DNA of 64,000 bases from positions 1,984,001 through 2,048,000 of the forward strand of contig NZ_CP060696.1 of assembly GCF_014467055.1 (NCBI RefSeq). The letters are read 5' to 3'. Source of the stretch: Caproicibacterium amylolyticum. GTDB lineage: Bacteria > Bacillota > Clostridia > Oscillospirales > Acutalibacteraceae. The stretch's first letter is position 1, and every line of letters begins with the position of its first letter. A model generated the notes under the pieces. It saw nothing but the letters and a program-made list of their open reading frames with translations. It was not told where the DNA came from and searched no databases. Shown here in pieces: positions 24,516-33,715 of the stretch. Position numbers and translations under genes: made by a program.

Positions 24516-26240
24516 TTATTTTTTTACAACTGCAATGCCCTGCTCTTTTGCACGCTCCGCCATAGTCTGCAGCGGATCCTTTTCTTGTTCCTGCTTCTCC
24601 GCCGGACGGTAAGGCCCCAATTTGTAGGTTCTGCCGGTTACCTGCTGAATTGCGCGGCGCATGCTGTCCCGCTGGGAAGATTCCCGCAGCAGGCTGAAAG
24701 CTAAATCATTGGCAGCATCAATCAACACATAATTGCCACTGACATAGGCTGCTGTACCTTTAAATGCCGCCGCAATCGTATGAGAATACTGCTTGAGCGC
24801 CTGCACGATTTCCGGCCATTCGGCAAGCGGAGATGCAGTGGCGGCAAGTTCTGCCGCTGTTTTTGTGGGTGCAGAAGCCACCGGCTTGGACTCCGGCACA
24901 GCTGGTACCGCCGGTGCGGCTGATTTAGGCCTTTCTACCAGCAGTTCTGTTGTTACCACCGGTTTTTCCGCTGCCGGTACGACCGGCGCAGATGGGACCA
25001 GTGACACCGGAGCAGGCGATGCCGCGCTTTGTACTGCCGGAGCAGTTTGTACGGCCGGCACGACCGGCGCCGAAACAGCTGAAACAGCTGAAACAGCTAC
25101 TGGTGCACGCTTCTCCAATACCTCTATGCGGCGGACCAGTGCAGCGCGGCTGTCATCCAGTTCCGGACAGCACAGACGCAGCAGCGCCATTTCTATTTCT
25201 GTACGCCGGTCTACACCGCGGTACATCCGTTCCAGTGTTTCCTGCAGTGTATCCATGCCGTGCAGAATGACGGAAAGCGGAATTGCCAGCGCCTGTTTTT
25301 CAAGCCGGGCGTACTCGGTTTCGGTGACCGCCACCATGGAATGTGCGTCACGCATCGTCTTCATGAGCATTAGATAACGCAGATGAGAGGAAAGTTCCTC
25401 GCACAGGCGTGCCATATCTTTTCCGGCACGGTGCATTTCATCAATCACTGTCAAGGCTGCGGCACTGTCCTTATGATAAATCGCGTCTGCCAGCTGAAAA
25501 AGATGCTCCCGGCTTGCAAGTCCCGCCGCTTCGTTAACAACTTCCACTGTCACTTCCTTGCTGCGGCCAAGGCACTGGTCGAGCAGAGAAAGTGCGTCAC
25601 GCATGGCGCCGTCTGCAAGGCGTGCCAGCAGCAGGGCCGCTTCATTTTCCAGTGAAGCGCCCTCCTCCCCAGCAATATAAACCAGCCGCGCCGCAATATC
25701 CTCCGGTGGAATTCGGTGAAAATCAAAGCGCTGACAACGGGAAAGAATTGTTGCCGGAAGCTTGTGCACTTCCGTTGTTGCAAGAATAAAAATGACATGT
25801 GCCGGCGGTTCCTCCAGTGTTTTCAGCAAAGCATTGAAAGCACCGGTGGAAAGCATATGCACTTCATCAATGATATACACGCGGTACTTTGCAACTGCCG
25901 GGGTAAAGTTTGCCTCCTCACGCAGCATGCGAATACTGTCCACACCGTTGTTGCTGGCGGCATCAATCTCCACAATGTCCATGATGCTGCCGTCCTGCAC
26001 ACCGCGGCAGATTTCACATTCACCGCAGGGGTCGCCGTCCTTTGGATGCAGGCAGTTGACCGCCTTTGCGAGAATCTTGGCACAGGTTGTTTTGCCCGTA
26101 CCACGGCAGCCTGTAAAGAGGAAAGCGTGTGCCACCCGCCCTGCGGTCAGCTCATTCTGCAGTGTCTTTGTAACCTGCGGCTGCCCAACGACATCCGCAA
26201 AAACCCGAGGGCGCCATTTGCGGTAGAGCACTTGATACAC
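24516..26240 (-). CDS. dnaX: DNA polymerase III subunits gamma/tau
   Basis: The 574-residue clamp-loader ATPase shows Walker A GCRGTGKTT (44-52), a zinc site (Cys63, 72, 75, 78 in CLHPKDGDPCGECEIC), DEVH at 125-128 and the SRC motif TILSRCQRFDF. After the third domain (to about 370) comes a Pro/Ala/Val-rich linker (380-480) and a tau-like C-terminal domain. The linker codes include a 9-bp unit repeated three times at 25071-25097. No slippery frameshift site for a short gamma form is evident. Confidence 0.96.
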   Translation of the reverse strand: MYQVLYRKWRPRVFADVVGQPQVTKTLQNELTAGRVAHAFLFTGCRGTGKTTCAKILAKAVNCLHPKDGDPCGECEICRGVQDGSIMDIVEIDAASNNGVDSIRMLREEANFTPAVAKYRVYIIDEVHMLSTGAFNALLKTLEEPPAHVIFILATTEVHKLPATILSRCQRFDFHRIPPEDIAARLVYIAGEEGASLENEAALLLARLADGAMRDALSLLDQCLGRSKEVTVEVVNEAAGLASREHLFQLADAIYHKDSAAALTVIDEMHRAGKDMARLCEELSSHLRYLMLMKTMRDAHSMVAVTETEYARLEKQALAIPLSVILHGMDTLQETLERMYRGVDRRTEIEMALLRLCCPELDDSRAALVRRIEVLEKRAPVAVSAVSAVSAPVVPAVQTAPAVQSAASPAPVSLVPSAPVVPAAEKPVVTTELLVERPKSAAPAVPAVPESKPVASAPTKTAAELAATASPLAEWPEIVQALKQYSHTIAAAFKGTAAYVSGNYVLIDAANDLAFSLLRESSQRDSMRRAIQQVTGRTYKLGPYRPAEKQEQEKDPLQTMAERAKEQGIAVVKK

Positions 26241-26273
26241 GGTACACGCCTCCTTTCCGGCAGATGTGCTGTC

Positions 26274-26861
26274 TTATATGTCCCATTCTGTTTCCAAAAT
26301 ACTGAAAATTAAATCATCGTAAAATTTTCCATCCAACTCGTGGTGGTCACGCAGCACCGCATCCTGTGAAAAACCAAGGCTTTTCAGCAGTGCAACGGAT
26401 GGCCGGTTAAAACTTCCTGTTTGGGCATATACTTTATGCAGCTTTGCCGCTGTAAAAGAAATCTGCAGCAAAGCTCTTACCGCTGTACTGGTGTAGCCGC
26501 AGCGGCGATATGCTTTTAAAATCCGGTAGCCGAACTCTGCACTGCGGTTTCGCGGATTGTAATCAAAAAAATTGATTTTTCCAATCATGCCGGCACTGCT
26601 GTCCTTGGGCAAAAAGATACCTGCAAACACCACGTCCGGATTCCGAAGATGTCCCTGCAGACGCTCTCGCTGTTCCTGCGGTGTATGTGAAACCACCGGG
26701 CGGCAGGTAAAGCGGCTGAGGCTTTCTTCCTGTGCAGCCTGACAGTTGAATGCAAGCACTTCTTCTACCTCTGGAATCCGCAGCAAAAGGCTGCCCGCAT
26801 GCAAAGGAAAGCTTTTCGCAAAGCAAGTCCGCAGGGAAACCAATGTACTTTCGTTTTCCAT
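26274..26861 (-). CDS. GNAT acetyltransferase, RimJ/RimL type
   Basis: This 195-residue protein starts at MENESTLV, six bases after AGGAGG; the upstream extension reads into the SRP RNA gene. The GNAT fold is shown by GMIGKINFFDYNPRNRSAEF and GYRILKAYRRCGYTSTAVRA, ending NRPSVALLKSLGFSQDA. RimL-like enzymes acetylate protein N-termini or small amines; the substrate is unknown. It lies between the SRP RNA and dnaX. Confidence 0.85.
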   Translation of the reverse strand: MENESTLVSLRTCFAKSFPLHAGSLLLRIPEVEEVLAFNCQAAQEESLSRFTCRPVVSHTPQEQRERLQGHLRNPDVVFAGIFLPKDSSAGMIGKINFFDYNPRNRSAEFGYRILKAYRRCGYTSTAVRALLQISFTAAKLHKVYAQTGSFNRPSVALLKSLGFSQDAVLRDHHELDGKFYDDLIFSILETEWDI

Positions 26862-26885
26862 TGCTTTCCTCCTAATATACAAAAA

Positions 26886-27072
26886 GAAAGCAAAGCAGGC
26901 GCCCCGCGCCGCCGCGCTGCCGGATATACAGATGGGCAGACAAACCTGCATCGCACAGGGCCACTCCGCTTAATGCTGCTCGGTTCCCCGCCTGACATGG
27001 TTCACGGCGCCCCGCCGCACAGAGCCCACCCATCTGCATATCCCGCCGCACGCCTTCTGCCTTGCTTTCAGT
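26886..27072 (-). ncRNA. ffs: Signal recognition particle RNA
   Basis: On the minus strand the conserved domain IV loop is seen: GTCAGG (26991-26996), the apical GGGGAACCG, then AGCAGC (26975-26980). Long flanking arms pair, for example GATATGCAGATGGG with CCCATCTGTATATC, and the ends pair through AAAGCA/TGCTTT. A TATAAT promoter lies upstream. As in many Firmicutes it is upstream of dnaX. The exact ends are estimated. Confidence 0.9.
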
Positions 27073-27104
27073 CATTTTCCGTACGATATTGGATACAGTA
27101 ATAT

Positions 27105-27133
27105 ATTATATACGTTTTTCTGAAAAAACACAA
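27105..27133 (-). promoter_or_regulatory. Promoter of the SRP RNA
   Basis: TTGTGT (27128-27133) and TATAAT (27105-27110, minus strand) have a 17-bp spacer, placing the start of transcription near 27098. Confidence 0.6.
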
Positions 27134-27258
27134 GCATTTTTGCTCTTTCCAAAAAGTTTTCGCTCACTTTGCATATTCCCAAAATTGCTTTCTGCCGCCC
27201 GTATGGCTGTTCCCTGACAGGGAAGATGTCCGCAAAGTGGACAGAAAGCTGTGCGGCG

Positions 27259-27489
27259 CTATTCTGCCCGCTGAAATTCCGGTGTATCAAAAAAGCTGCT
27301 CAGCGAAATTTCAAGCCCGTCACAAATCGTCTTGATGGTTTGCAGTTTGGGGTTCCTGCTTTTCCCATACAAAATATTTTTCACAGAGGACGGCGGCAGC
27401 GCCGCCAGCGTTGCAAGCTTGTTGATACTGATGTTGCGCTGTCCGCAAAGTTCTAAAATCCGATTTCTTACCGCTTCCGCTAAAGTCAT
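27259..27489 (-). CDS. XRE-family regulator (76 aa)
   Basis: The protein is little more than one helix-turn-helix: AVRNRILELCGQRNISINKL followed by ATLAALPPSSVKNILYGKSR, ending in a short acidic tail. This is the HTH_3 class of small repressors. It is divergent from another small XRE gene, with repeated GGCTA palindromes between them. Mobile-element or toxin partners are not seen, so the role is unknown. Confidence 0.85.
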   Translation of the reverse strand: MTLAEAVRNRILELCGQRNISINKLATLAALPPSSVKNILYGKSRNPKLQTIKTICDGLEISLSSFFDTPEFQRAE

Positions 27490-27549
27490 CTTGTACCAGC
27501 TCCATTTCTGTTTCTATAAAAATAGAGTAAACAATTTGGCTTGCAAATG

Positions 27550-27587
27550 TAGGCTATGTGTGCTACTATTTGGCTATCGGTAGCCTA
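27550..27587. promoter_or_regulatory. Operator-like repeats between two divergent XRE genes
   Basis: TAGGCTA (27550-27556) and TAGCCTA (27581-27587) form an outer dyad, and GGCTA-TCGG-TAGCC (27572-27585) a compact inner one. They lie just before the ribosome binding site of the rightward gene. Confidence 0.55.
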
Positions 27588-27610
27588 TTTTTTTCAAGGA
27601 GTAACGATTT

Positions 27611-27817
27611 ATGAACAAATATCTTGCAAACCGCCTGCGTACACTGCGGAAAGCACATGGTTTCACACAGCAGCAGGCGGCTGACATTTTAAAAATTGAC
27701 CGTTCCACACTTGCCTATTACGAATCTGGTCGCATCGAACCGCCGCTGCGGATTCTGGAAAAACTTCGTGTCCTTTATCATACGACTTACAATGATTTAT
27801 TAGAATATCTTTCCTAG
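27611..27817 (+). CDS. XRE-family regulator (68 aa)
   Basis: The protein has a single Cro/CI-type helix-turn-helix: NRLRTLRKAHGFTQQQAADI and DRSTLAYYESGRIEPPLRIL. AAGGAG precedes the ATG. It is divergent from the other XRE gene, so the two may form a small switch. The stop codon overlaps the left arm of a hairpin repeat copy. Confidence 0.87.
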   Translation: MNKYLANRLRTLRKAHGFTQQQAADILKIDRSTLAYYESGRIEPPLRILEKLRVLYHTTYNDLLEYLS

Positions 27818-27969
27818 AGCAATCCTCCGAATTACTAAGGTCTGGGCTTGCAGCCCAGACCTGCTTCCCAATATACTAAAGTCGCGGCGGGTTTTGCCCC
27901 CACACCCCTAGTCGCTTTCTAAAGAGAAAGCGGCAGAAAGTAATTCTTGACGATTCTGAGGATTGCTCT
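27816..27969. repeat. Short copy of the hairpin repeat family with private end arms
   Basis: The outer arms AGAGCAATCCTCCGAAT (27816-27832) and ATTCTGAGGATTGCTCT (27953-27969) pair at 16 of 17 positions. Inside are GGTCTGGGCT/AGCCCAGACC (27839-27861), a GC-rich block with CGGCGGGTTTTGCCCC, and the family's end palindrome CGCTTTCT-AAAG-AGAAAGCG (27913-27932). The last two match the copy at 44829; the outer arms do not. Confidence 0.65.
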
Positions 27970-28105
27970 AAAAGCCTACCCGAAAAGCGATGTCAAGCCA
28001 CTTGCGGCAATTTGGATTTGTGATATACTGAAAGTGTACCTTTTGCAGGCAAATTTATTTGATATTATTTTCTGCCGGCGTGCCCGGTATAAAGGAGTTT
28101 TCACA

Positions 28106-29479
28106 ATGCAGTTTGCAGAACATATTTTACCTTACAAAGAACAAATTCTCCGCGACTTAAAAACGCTAGTTGCGATTCCATCCGTTGTCAGCGATGCAGA
28201 GCCGGGCAAGCCTTTTGGCAGTGAAAGCGCACGCGCACTGGAAGCCGTACTGAAAATGGCGGAAAACCTCGGTCTGGAAACCAAGAACGTTGGTAATTAC
28301 GCAGGACATGCCGTTTACGGCGAAGGCAGTGAATTTGCAGATGTGCTGTGCCACGTCGATGTTGTCCCCGCAGGCGATGGCTGGAACACCAACCCCTTTG
28401 AAACCGTTGAGAAAGACGGATTGCTGTATGGCCGCGGCACTGCTGATGACAAAGGTGCCGCTGTGGTGGCGCTGTACTGCCTGAAAGCTATGAAGGATGC
28501 CGGTGTAAAAACCAACCGCCGCATCCGCGTGATTTTCGGCGGCGGCGAAGAAGTTGCCAGCAACGATATTGACACTTATTATTCCTCCGAGCCAATGCCG
28601 GTCTATGGTTTCACCCCGGACAGCGATTACGGCATCTGCAACCGTGAAAAAGGAATTCTGCGTCTGGATATTTCCAGCGGCAAAGCACCGACCGCCGTAC
28701 GGCACTTTACAGCAGGCACCGTTGTAAACGCCGTTCCCGCCAAAGCGGAAACGGTTGTTGCCTGCACAATGGAACAAGCTGCCGCGCTGATGGAACTTGC
28801 AGAGACTGACAAAGCGTTCCGCTTCACCAAAACGCCGGACGGTCTGTGCATTGGCGCGGAAGGTGTTGCTTCGCATGCCATGCAGCCGCAGGAAGGCGTC
28901 AATGCAGCCGCAAAACTCATTATGCTTTTGTCAAAAGTTCTGAACAAAGAAGAACTGGGCAGCCTGCTGTACTTCCTCTCTGAAAAAATTCAGACAGAAT
29001 ATGACGGCAGCCTTGTAGGGCTCAAGCAAAGTGACGAGCCTTCCGGTCCGCTGACTCTGAATCTTGGGCTGGTACGCATTGGGAACAGTACTTTCAGCGC
29101 TGGTCTGGACATTCGTTATCCGGTCACTGCAAGCGGAGAAGATATTCTTGCCGCCATGCAGAAGATCTGTACTCCTTACGGCCTTTCCTGCAGCCGCACC
29201 AACGAAAGCCGTCCGCTTTATCTGCCGGAAGACAGCGATTTCATCCGCCTGCTGAAAGGCTCCTATTCCGCTGTGATGGGTGAAGAACCGAATGTTTACG
29301 CCACTGGCGGCGGCACCTATGCCCGTGAACTGAAAGGACGCGGTGTTGCCTTTGGGCCATTCTTCCCGGATGAACCCGACCGCCGCCTGCACAACACCAA
29401 TGAAAGCATAGACATTGCCCGCTTCATGCAGCACGCGCAGATTTGCCTGCAGGCAATGTTCGACATGGCAACAAAATAA
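28106..29479 (+). CDS. pepV: M20-family dipeptidase (PepV-like)
   Basis: The 457-residue zinc peptidase cleaves dipeptides in the cytoplasm. The start MQFAEHILPYKEQILRDLKT follows AAAGGAG; a longer frame from 27947 covers the repeat. Metal ligands are seen in DVLCHVDVVPAGDGW (His), YGRGTADDKGA (Asp), GGGEEVAS (catalytic and bridging Glu), TPDSDY and RRLHNTNE (His). A lid domain of about 180 residues is inserted, as in PepV and Sapep. It ends with a strong terminator. Confidence 0.9.
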   Translation: MQFAEHILPYKEQILRDLKTLVAIPSVVSDAEPGKPFGSESARALEAVLKMAENLGLETKNVGNYAGHAVYGEGSEFADVLCHVDVVPAGDGWNTNPFETVEKDGLLYGRGTADDKGAAVVALYCLKAMKDAGVKTNRRIRVIFGGGEEVASNDIDTYYSSEPMPVYGFTPDSDYGICNREKGILRLDISSGKAPTAVRHFTAGTVVNAVPAKAETVVACTMEQAAALMELAETDKAFRFTKTPDGLCIGAEGVASHAMQPQEGVNAAAKLIMLLSKVLNKEELGSLLYFLSEKIQTEYDGSLVGLKQSDEPSGPLTLNLGLVRIGNSTFSAGLDIRYPVTASGEDILAAMQKICTPYGLSCSRTNESRPLYLPEDSDFIRLLKGSYSAVMGEEPNVYATGGGTYARELKGRGVAFGPFFPDEPDRRLHNTNESIDIARFMQHAQICLQAMFDMATK

Positions 29480-29494
29480 AATTTCATTCCAAGC

Positions 29495-29531
29495 AAAGGG
29501 TGCAGGACACGAACGTGTTCTGCACCCTTTT
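29495..29531 (+). terminator. Terminator after the dipeptidase gene
   Basis: AAGGGTGCAGGACACG pairs with CGTGTTCTGCACCCTTTT. Confidence 0.85.
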
Positions 29532-29614
29532 GCATTATAAATGACAAATATGTTCATTCGTGCTATACTATATGGTTTGCCGGTCAAATTACAGGATGAA
29601 GGAGATGCAATATT

Positions 29615-30286
29615 TTGATGAACATTGACGAATGGATGAAAGCTTATGTGAAAATCGTGAGGAACATCTTTACAGACCGAATCGTCTTTATCGGGCTGCA
29701 GGGCAGCTGCGCCAGAAAAGAAATGACCGCAGAAAGCGACATTGATGTTGTTTTAGTACTAGACACCGTATCGCTTGAGGATCTGCACAGTTACAGAAAC
29801 GCCATCGCAGACATGCCCGATAGGGATAAAATCTGCGGATTCGTTTCTGGCATGGCAGAAATCAGCAACTGGTATCCTGCTGATTTATTTCAATTCTACT
29901 ACGACACAAAGCCTGTTTTGGGCAGTCTGAATTTTCTGCTGCCTAAAATTAGCCCCAGCGATATTCAGTATGCTGTACGGATTGGTGCCTGCAACATATA
30001 CCATATGTGTGTACACAATGTAGTTCATGAGCACAGCACTGAAGTTTTAAAGGCACTGTATAAATCCTCCATTTTCGTTCTTCAGGCTCATCATTTTCTG
30101 CTTACACAGAATTACATTTCCCGCCGGGAAGATTTGCTCAACGCTGTGACTGGCACAGATCTTCACATCCTGCAAACTGCAGTAAATCTGAAAAAAGAAC
30201 CGACAATTTCTGAAAAGCAATTTGACGCATGCACAAAGAACCTGTTGGAATGGTCCTCTGACCTGATTCAAAGCTATAAGTCGTGA
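29615..30286 (+). CDS. Nucleotidyltransferase-domain protein
   Basis: The 223-residue protein has a Pol-beta-type nucleotidyltransferase motif, GLQGSCARKEMTAESDIDVV (about residues 26-45), with the paired Asp residues of the catalytic site (SDIDV). The C-terminal half is helical and resembles the substrate-binding part of aminoglycoside-type or MNT-type nucleotidyltransferases, but no acceptor can be named. The start could be TTG at 29615 (GGAG ten bases before) or ATG at 29618. A weak stem-loop follows at 30294-30322. Confidence 0.75.
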   Translation: MMNIDEWMKAYVKIVRNIFTDRIVFIGLQGSCARKEMTAESDIDVVLVLDTVSLEDLHSYRNAIADMPDRDKICGFVSGMAEISNWYPADLFQFYYDTKPVLGSLNFLLPKISPSDIQYAVRIGACNIYHMCVHNVVHEHSTEVLKALYKSSIFVLQAHHFLLTQNYISRREDLLNAVTGTDLHILQTAVNLKKEPTISEKQFDACTKNLLEWSSDLIQSYKS

Positions 30287-30434
30287 TTCAACTATTCAGA
30301 AAGACATACAGGTTTTCTGAATAAAGTGTTGTCCGCAAGCCAAATCGTAATGTTTCCATATCATGATTTTTTGTAGCAATTAAGCCACCTCCCCATAGTA
30401 TGGAGTAACGCGATTTTGCGGGAGGGGAAGCATT

Positions 30435-31616
30435 ATGCACAGCACCTACCGGCACACACGCCGTGCCTGCTACTTAGGCTACTTAACGCAGGGGATTGTC
30501 AACAGTTTGGCACCGCTGCTGTTTACAATTTTCCAGGACAATTATCATATTTCCTTTAGTCAGCTCAGCCAGTTAATTCTGCTGAACTTTGGTACGCAGC
30601 TGGTAATGGACTTTTTTTCTGTATGCTTTGTAGACCGCATCGGCATTAAGCGCTGCATCATTGGTTCTCACCTCGCGGCAGCCTGCGGGCTTGTGCTGAT
30701 GGGAATTTTGCCGAACCTGATTGACCCATTTACCGGACTTTCCATTTCTATGGTCATCTGTGCAATGGGCAGCGGCCTGATAGAAGACCTTGTCAGCCCA
30801 ATTCTGGACTCCCTGCCAATGGGACAAAAGACCTCCTCCATGAGCATGCTGCACTCTTTCTGTTGCTGGGGACAGGTTGCGGTAATTGCCGGCACAACAC
30901 TTGGTCTGCACTTCATTGGCGGACACTTCTGGTTTTTGCTGCCTCTACTGTGGGCATTGGTGCCGCTTGTCAACCTGGTGCGCTTTTTGCGTGTGCCGAT
31001 GCCGCCCGCCGTGCCGCCGGAGGAAAAAATACCGATTGGAAGCATTCTGCACTCCAAATTATTTCTGCTCTGCATGCTGCTGATTCTTTGCGCCGGTGCC
31101 GCCGACCTTTCTATGAGTCAGTGGTCCTCGCTGTTTGCGGAGCGCGGTCTGGGCGTTCCAAAAGTAGCCGGTGACTTGCTTGGACCATGTCTGTTTTCTG
31201 TACTGGCAGGCACTGGGCGACTGCTTTACGGACTTTTCGGGAAAAAGATCAATCTGCACTACGCTCTGCTGGGGTGCAGTGTGCTGTGCGTCATCTGTTA
31301 CCTGCTTACCTCACTTGCCCCTTATCCGCTGCTCTCCCTGCTTGGCTGCGCCTTCTGCGGACTTTCCGTTTCGCTGATGTGGCCGGGGCTGTACAGCCTT
31401 GCCGCACGCTATTTTCACAACGGCGGCACCTCTATGTTTGGTATGCTTGCAGTCTGCGGAGATATTGGCTGTTCACTCGGGCCGTGGCTCACCGGGCTTG
31501 CCGGCGCGGGTGATGCCGGATTGAAAAATGGTCTGCTTATGGCGACAGTGTTCCCAATCATTATGTCCTTGGGAATGCTTTGCTTCTGCAAAAGGGCCGG
31601 ATGTCGCCGAAAATAG
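30435..31616 (+). CDS. Major facilitator superfamily transporter
   Basis: This 393-residue membrane protein has about 12 hydrophobic segments and the MFS loop signature FVDRIGIKRCIIGSHLAA after the second helix. GGGAGGGG lies before the ATG. It most resembles sugar/drug-type MFS proteins of the FucP or YfkF kind, with no substrate residues that I can read. The neighbour downstream is a CymR-like regulator on its own promoter. Confidence 0.87.
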   Translation: MHSTYRHTRRACYLGYLTQGIVNSLAPLLFTIFQDNYHISFSQLSQLILLNFGTQLVMDFFSVCFVDRIGIKRCIIGSHLAAACGLVLMGILPNLIDPFTGLSISMVICAMGSGLIEDLVSPILDSLPMGQKTSSMSMLHSFCCWGQVAVIAGTTLGLHFIGGHFWFLLPLLWALVPLVNLVRFLRVPMPPAVPPEEKIPIGSILHSKLFLLCMLLILCAGAADLSMSQWSSLFAERGLGVPKVAGDLLGPCLFSVLAGTGRLLYGLFGKKINLHYALLGCSVLCVICYLLTSLAPYPLLSLLGCAFCGLSVSLMWPGLYSLAARYFHNGGTSMFGMLAVCGDIGCSLGPWLTGLAGAGDAGLKNGLLMATVFPIIMSLGMLCFCKRAGCRRK

Positions 31617-31653
31617 CAGCCCGCCGCATAAACGGAATCCCGCTTGCACATGA

Positions 31654-31682
31654 TTGACAAAAGTCATGTAAAAGTATATGAT
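31654..31682 (+). promoter_or_regulatory. Promoter of the Rrf2 regulator gene
   Basis: TTGACA (31654-31659) and TATGAT (31677-31682) have a 17-bp spacer. Confidence 0.65.
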
Positions 31683-31727
31683 AGATACGATACCAAAATA
31701 GTAGGATATAAAAAGAGGAGGGAATGT

Positions 31728-32162
31728 ATGCGCATTTCTGCAAAAGGGCGCTATGCCATTGCGGCTTTGCTGCGCATGGCACAGGCTGGAAAAGACACCG
31801 TTGTAAATGTAACTCGCCTTTCAGAGGACCTGGGGATTTCCCGCATTTATCTGGAGCAAGTCTTTTCTCTGCTGAAGCGTGCGCAGCTTGTTACTTCCAC
31901 GCAGGGGGCACAGGGCGGTTACCGGCTGACCCGTTCCCCTGCTCAAATCAGTGCGCTGGATATGCTGCGCGCCACAGACACTGCCTTGTTTGAGCAGCCT
32001 GGAAAAACCTTGGGCGCAGATGCGCAGGACGCGGAAGCGGCACTGGAGCTGGTTTCCACAAAACTGAAACAGTCTGTTGAGCAAACGCTTTCTTCGCTGT
32101 ACCTTTCTGACCTGCTGGAGGAAGCCGCCCGCAGCCGGGATAATTATATGTTTTTCATTTGA
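31728..32162 (+). CDS. Rrf2-family regulator, CymR-like
   Basis: The 144-residue winged-helix protein starts MRISAKGRYAIAALLRMAQ after GAGGAGGG. Its DNA-binding part has LGISRIYLEQVFSLLKRAQL and the wing STQGAQGGYRLTR. It lacks the three cysteines that hold an iron-sulfur cluster in IscR and NsrR. The C-terminal ending RDNYMFFI closely matches the QEAYMFYI-type ending of CymR, the cysteine-metabolism repressor that works with CysK. A cysK gene lies 20 kb downstream, so a role in sulfur control is plausible. Confidence 0.85.
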   Translation: MRISAKGRYAIAALLRMAQAGKDTVVNVTRLSEDLGISRIYLEQVFSLLKRAQLVTSTQGAQGGYRLTRSPAQISALDMLRATDTALFEQPGKTLGADAQDAEAALELVSTKLKQSVEQTLSSLYLSDLLEEAARSRDNYMFFI

Positions 32163-32180
32163 AATCCACTGCATTTTCTG

Positions 32181-32209
32181 CCGCCGCTTTCCTGCGGCGG
32201 TCTTTTTTA
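32181..32209 (+). terminator. Terminator after the Rrf2 gene
   Basis: CCGCCGC-TTTCCT-GCGGCGG followed by TCTTTTTT. Confidence 0.85.
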
Positions 32210-32272
32210 CAGCAAATTTTGACATTTTTAATTATAAAATTAAAATATTTTTTTAATTCTTGTGCAATTAGC

Positions 32273-32300
32273 TTGACTCTTCTTTCGCAGATGTTATAAT
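32273..32300 (+). promoter_or_regulatory. Promoter of the iron alcohol dehydrogenase gene
   Basis: TTGACT (32273-32278) and TATAAT (32295-32300) have a 16-bp spacer. No clear Rex site was found. Confidence 0.65.
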
Positions 32301-32353
32301 GAAATCATCGAAACACAACAAAAAAACAACGATTAATATGGAGGTACTTACCA

Positions 32354-33538
32354 ATGCGTTTTACACTTCCCAGAGACATTTATTACGGCCCCAATGCACT
32401 CGATGAGCTGAAAAAACTGACTGGCAAAAAAGCTGTCGTCGTTGTTGGCGGCGGTTCGATGAAGCGTTTTGGTTTTCTGGACAAGGTTCTGGAAAACCTG
32501 CATGAAGCCGGACTAGAAACCTGCTTGTTTGAAGGTGTAGAGCCGGACCCGTCTGTTGAAACCGTCATGCGCGGCGCCAAAGTCATGCAGGACTTTGCTC
32601 CTGACTGGATTGTAGCCATGGGCGGCGGCTCCCCAATCGATGCAGCAAAAGCAATGTGGGCATTTTACGAGTATCCGGAAACGAAGTTTGAGGATCTCAT
32701 CACTCCATTCTGCTTCCCCACACTGCGCACCAAAGCAAAGTTCCTGGCAATCCCCTCAACCTCCGGCACGGCAACAGAAGTAACTGCTTTCTCCGTTATC
32801 ACTGACTACCACAAAGGTATCAAGTACCCGCTGGCGGATTTCAATATTACACCGGATGTAGCTGTCATTGACCCTGCTCTGGCAGAAACCATGCCGCCAA
32901 AACTGACTGCGCACACCGGCATGGACGCCTTGACCCATGCGATTGAAGCTTATGTTTCCACCCTGCATTCTCCCTTTACCGACCCGCTTGCGATTCAGGC
33001 CATTAAGATGGTCTTTGAATATCTGCCCGCTTCCTATAAGGGCGACAAAGCTGCACGTGAACAGATGCACTATGCACAGTGCCTTGCAGGTATGGCATTC
33101 TCCAATGCACTGCTGGGCATCGTTCACTCCATGGCACACAAAACCGGCGCTGCCTACAAAAATGGACACATTGTCCACGGCTGTGCAAACGCCATGTACC
33201 TTCCGAAAGTTATTCAGTACAACGCAAAAGTACCGGAAGCACGTGAGCGCTATGCCACGATTGCCCGTGCCGTCGGTCTGACAGGCGACGAATCAGGCCT
33301 GATCAATGCACTGTGCGATAAAATCAACACCTACAATGACCTGCTGAATATTCCGCATGCAATGAAAGATTATGAGAACGGCATGGTACCGGAAGATGAG
33401 TTCAAAGCGAAACTGCATGATGTAGCCGCTTTGGCTATCACCGATGCCTGCACTGGTTCCAATCCCCGTCAGCCAAGTCAGGAAGAAATGGAAAAGCTGT
33501 TGACAGCTTGCTATTATGACCTGCCGATAGATTTCTAA
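32354..33538 (+). CDS. Iron-containing alcohol dehydrogenase
   Basis: The 394-residue NAD(P)H enzyme reduces an aldehyde to an alcohol. The nucleotide-binding part includes VVVVGGGSMKRFGF and WIVAMGGGSPIDAAKAMW; the metal ligands lie in MDALTHAIEAYVS, GIVHSMAH and GHIVHGCANAMYLP. The sequence is close to the dehydrogenase half of AdhE and to butanol dehydrogenases, so ethanol or butanol formation in fermentation is likely. It is a single-gene unit with its own promoter and terminator. Confidence 0.92.
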   Translation: MRFTLPRDIYYGPNALDELKKLTGKKAVVVVGGGSMKRFGFLDKVLENLHEAGLETCLFEGVEPDPSVETVMRGAKVMQDFAPDWIVAMGGGSPIDAAKAMWAFYEYPETKFEDLITPFCFPTLRTKAKFLAIPSTSGTATEVTAFSVITDYHKGIKYPLADFNITPDVAVIDPALAETMPPKLTAHTGMDALTHAIEAYVSTLHSPFTDPLAIQAIKMVFEYLPASYKGDKAAREQMHYAQCLAGMAFSNALLGIVHSMAHKTGAAYKNGHIVHGCANAMYLPKVIQYNAKVPEARERYATIARAVGLTGDESGLINALCDKINTYNDLLNIPHAMKDYENGMVPEDEFKAKLHDVAALAITDACTGSNPRQPSQEEMEKLLTACYYDLPIDF

Positions 33539-33552
33539 AAAAATTATTTTTC

Positions 33553-33588
33553 GGTGCTGCTGCAGTAAGATGCAGCAGCACTTTTTTA
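33553..33588 (+). terminator. Terminator after the alcohol dehydrogenase gene
   Basis: GTGCTGCTGCA pairs with TGCAGCAGCAC, followed by TTTTTT. Confidence 0.9.
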
Positions 33589-33715
33589 TGTTCATTTATT
33601 CAGCGTAATATAGAAAAGACCATGTATCTAAAACAATACATTTCTTTTAAAATTTTCTGGATAAATACTTCAGATACAAATTCTATAAAATCATCCTTTT
33701 AATGTTGCAATTCTA

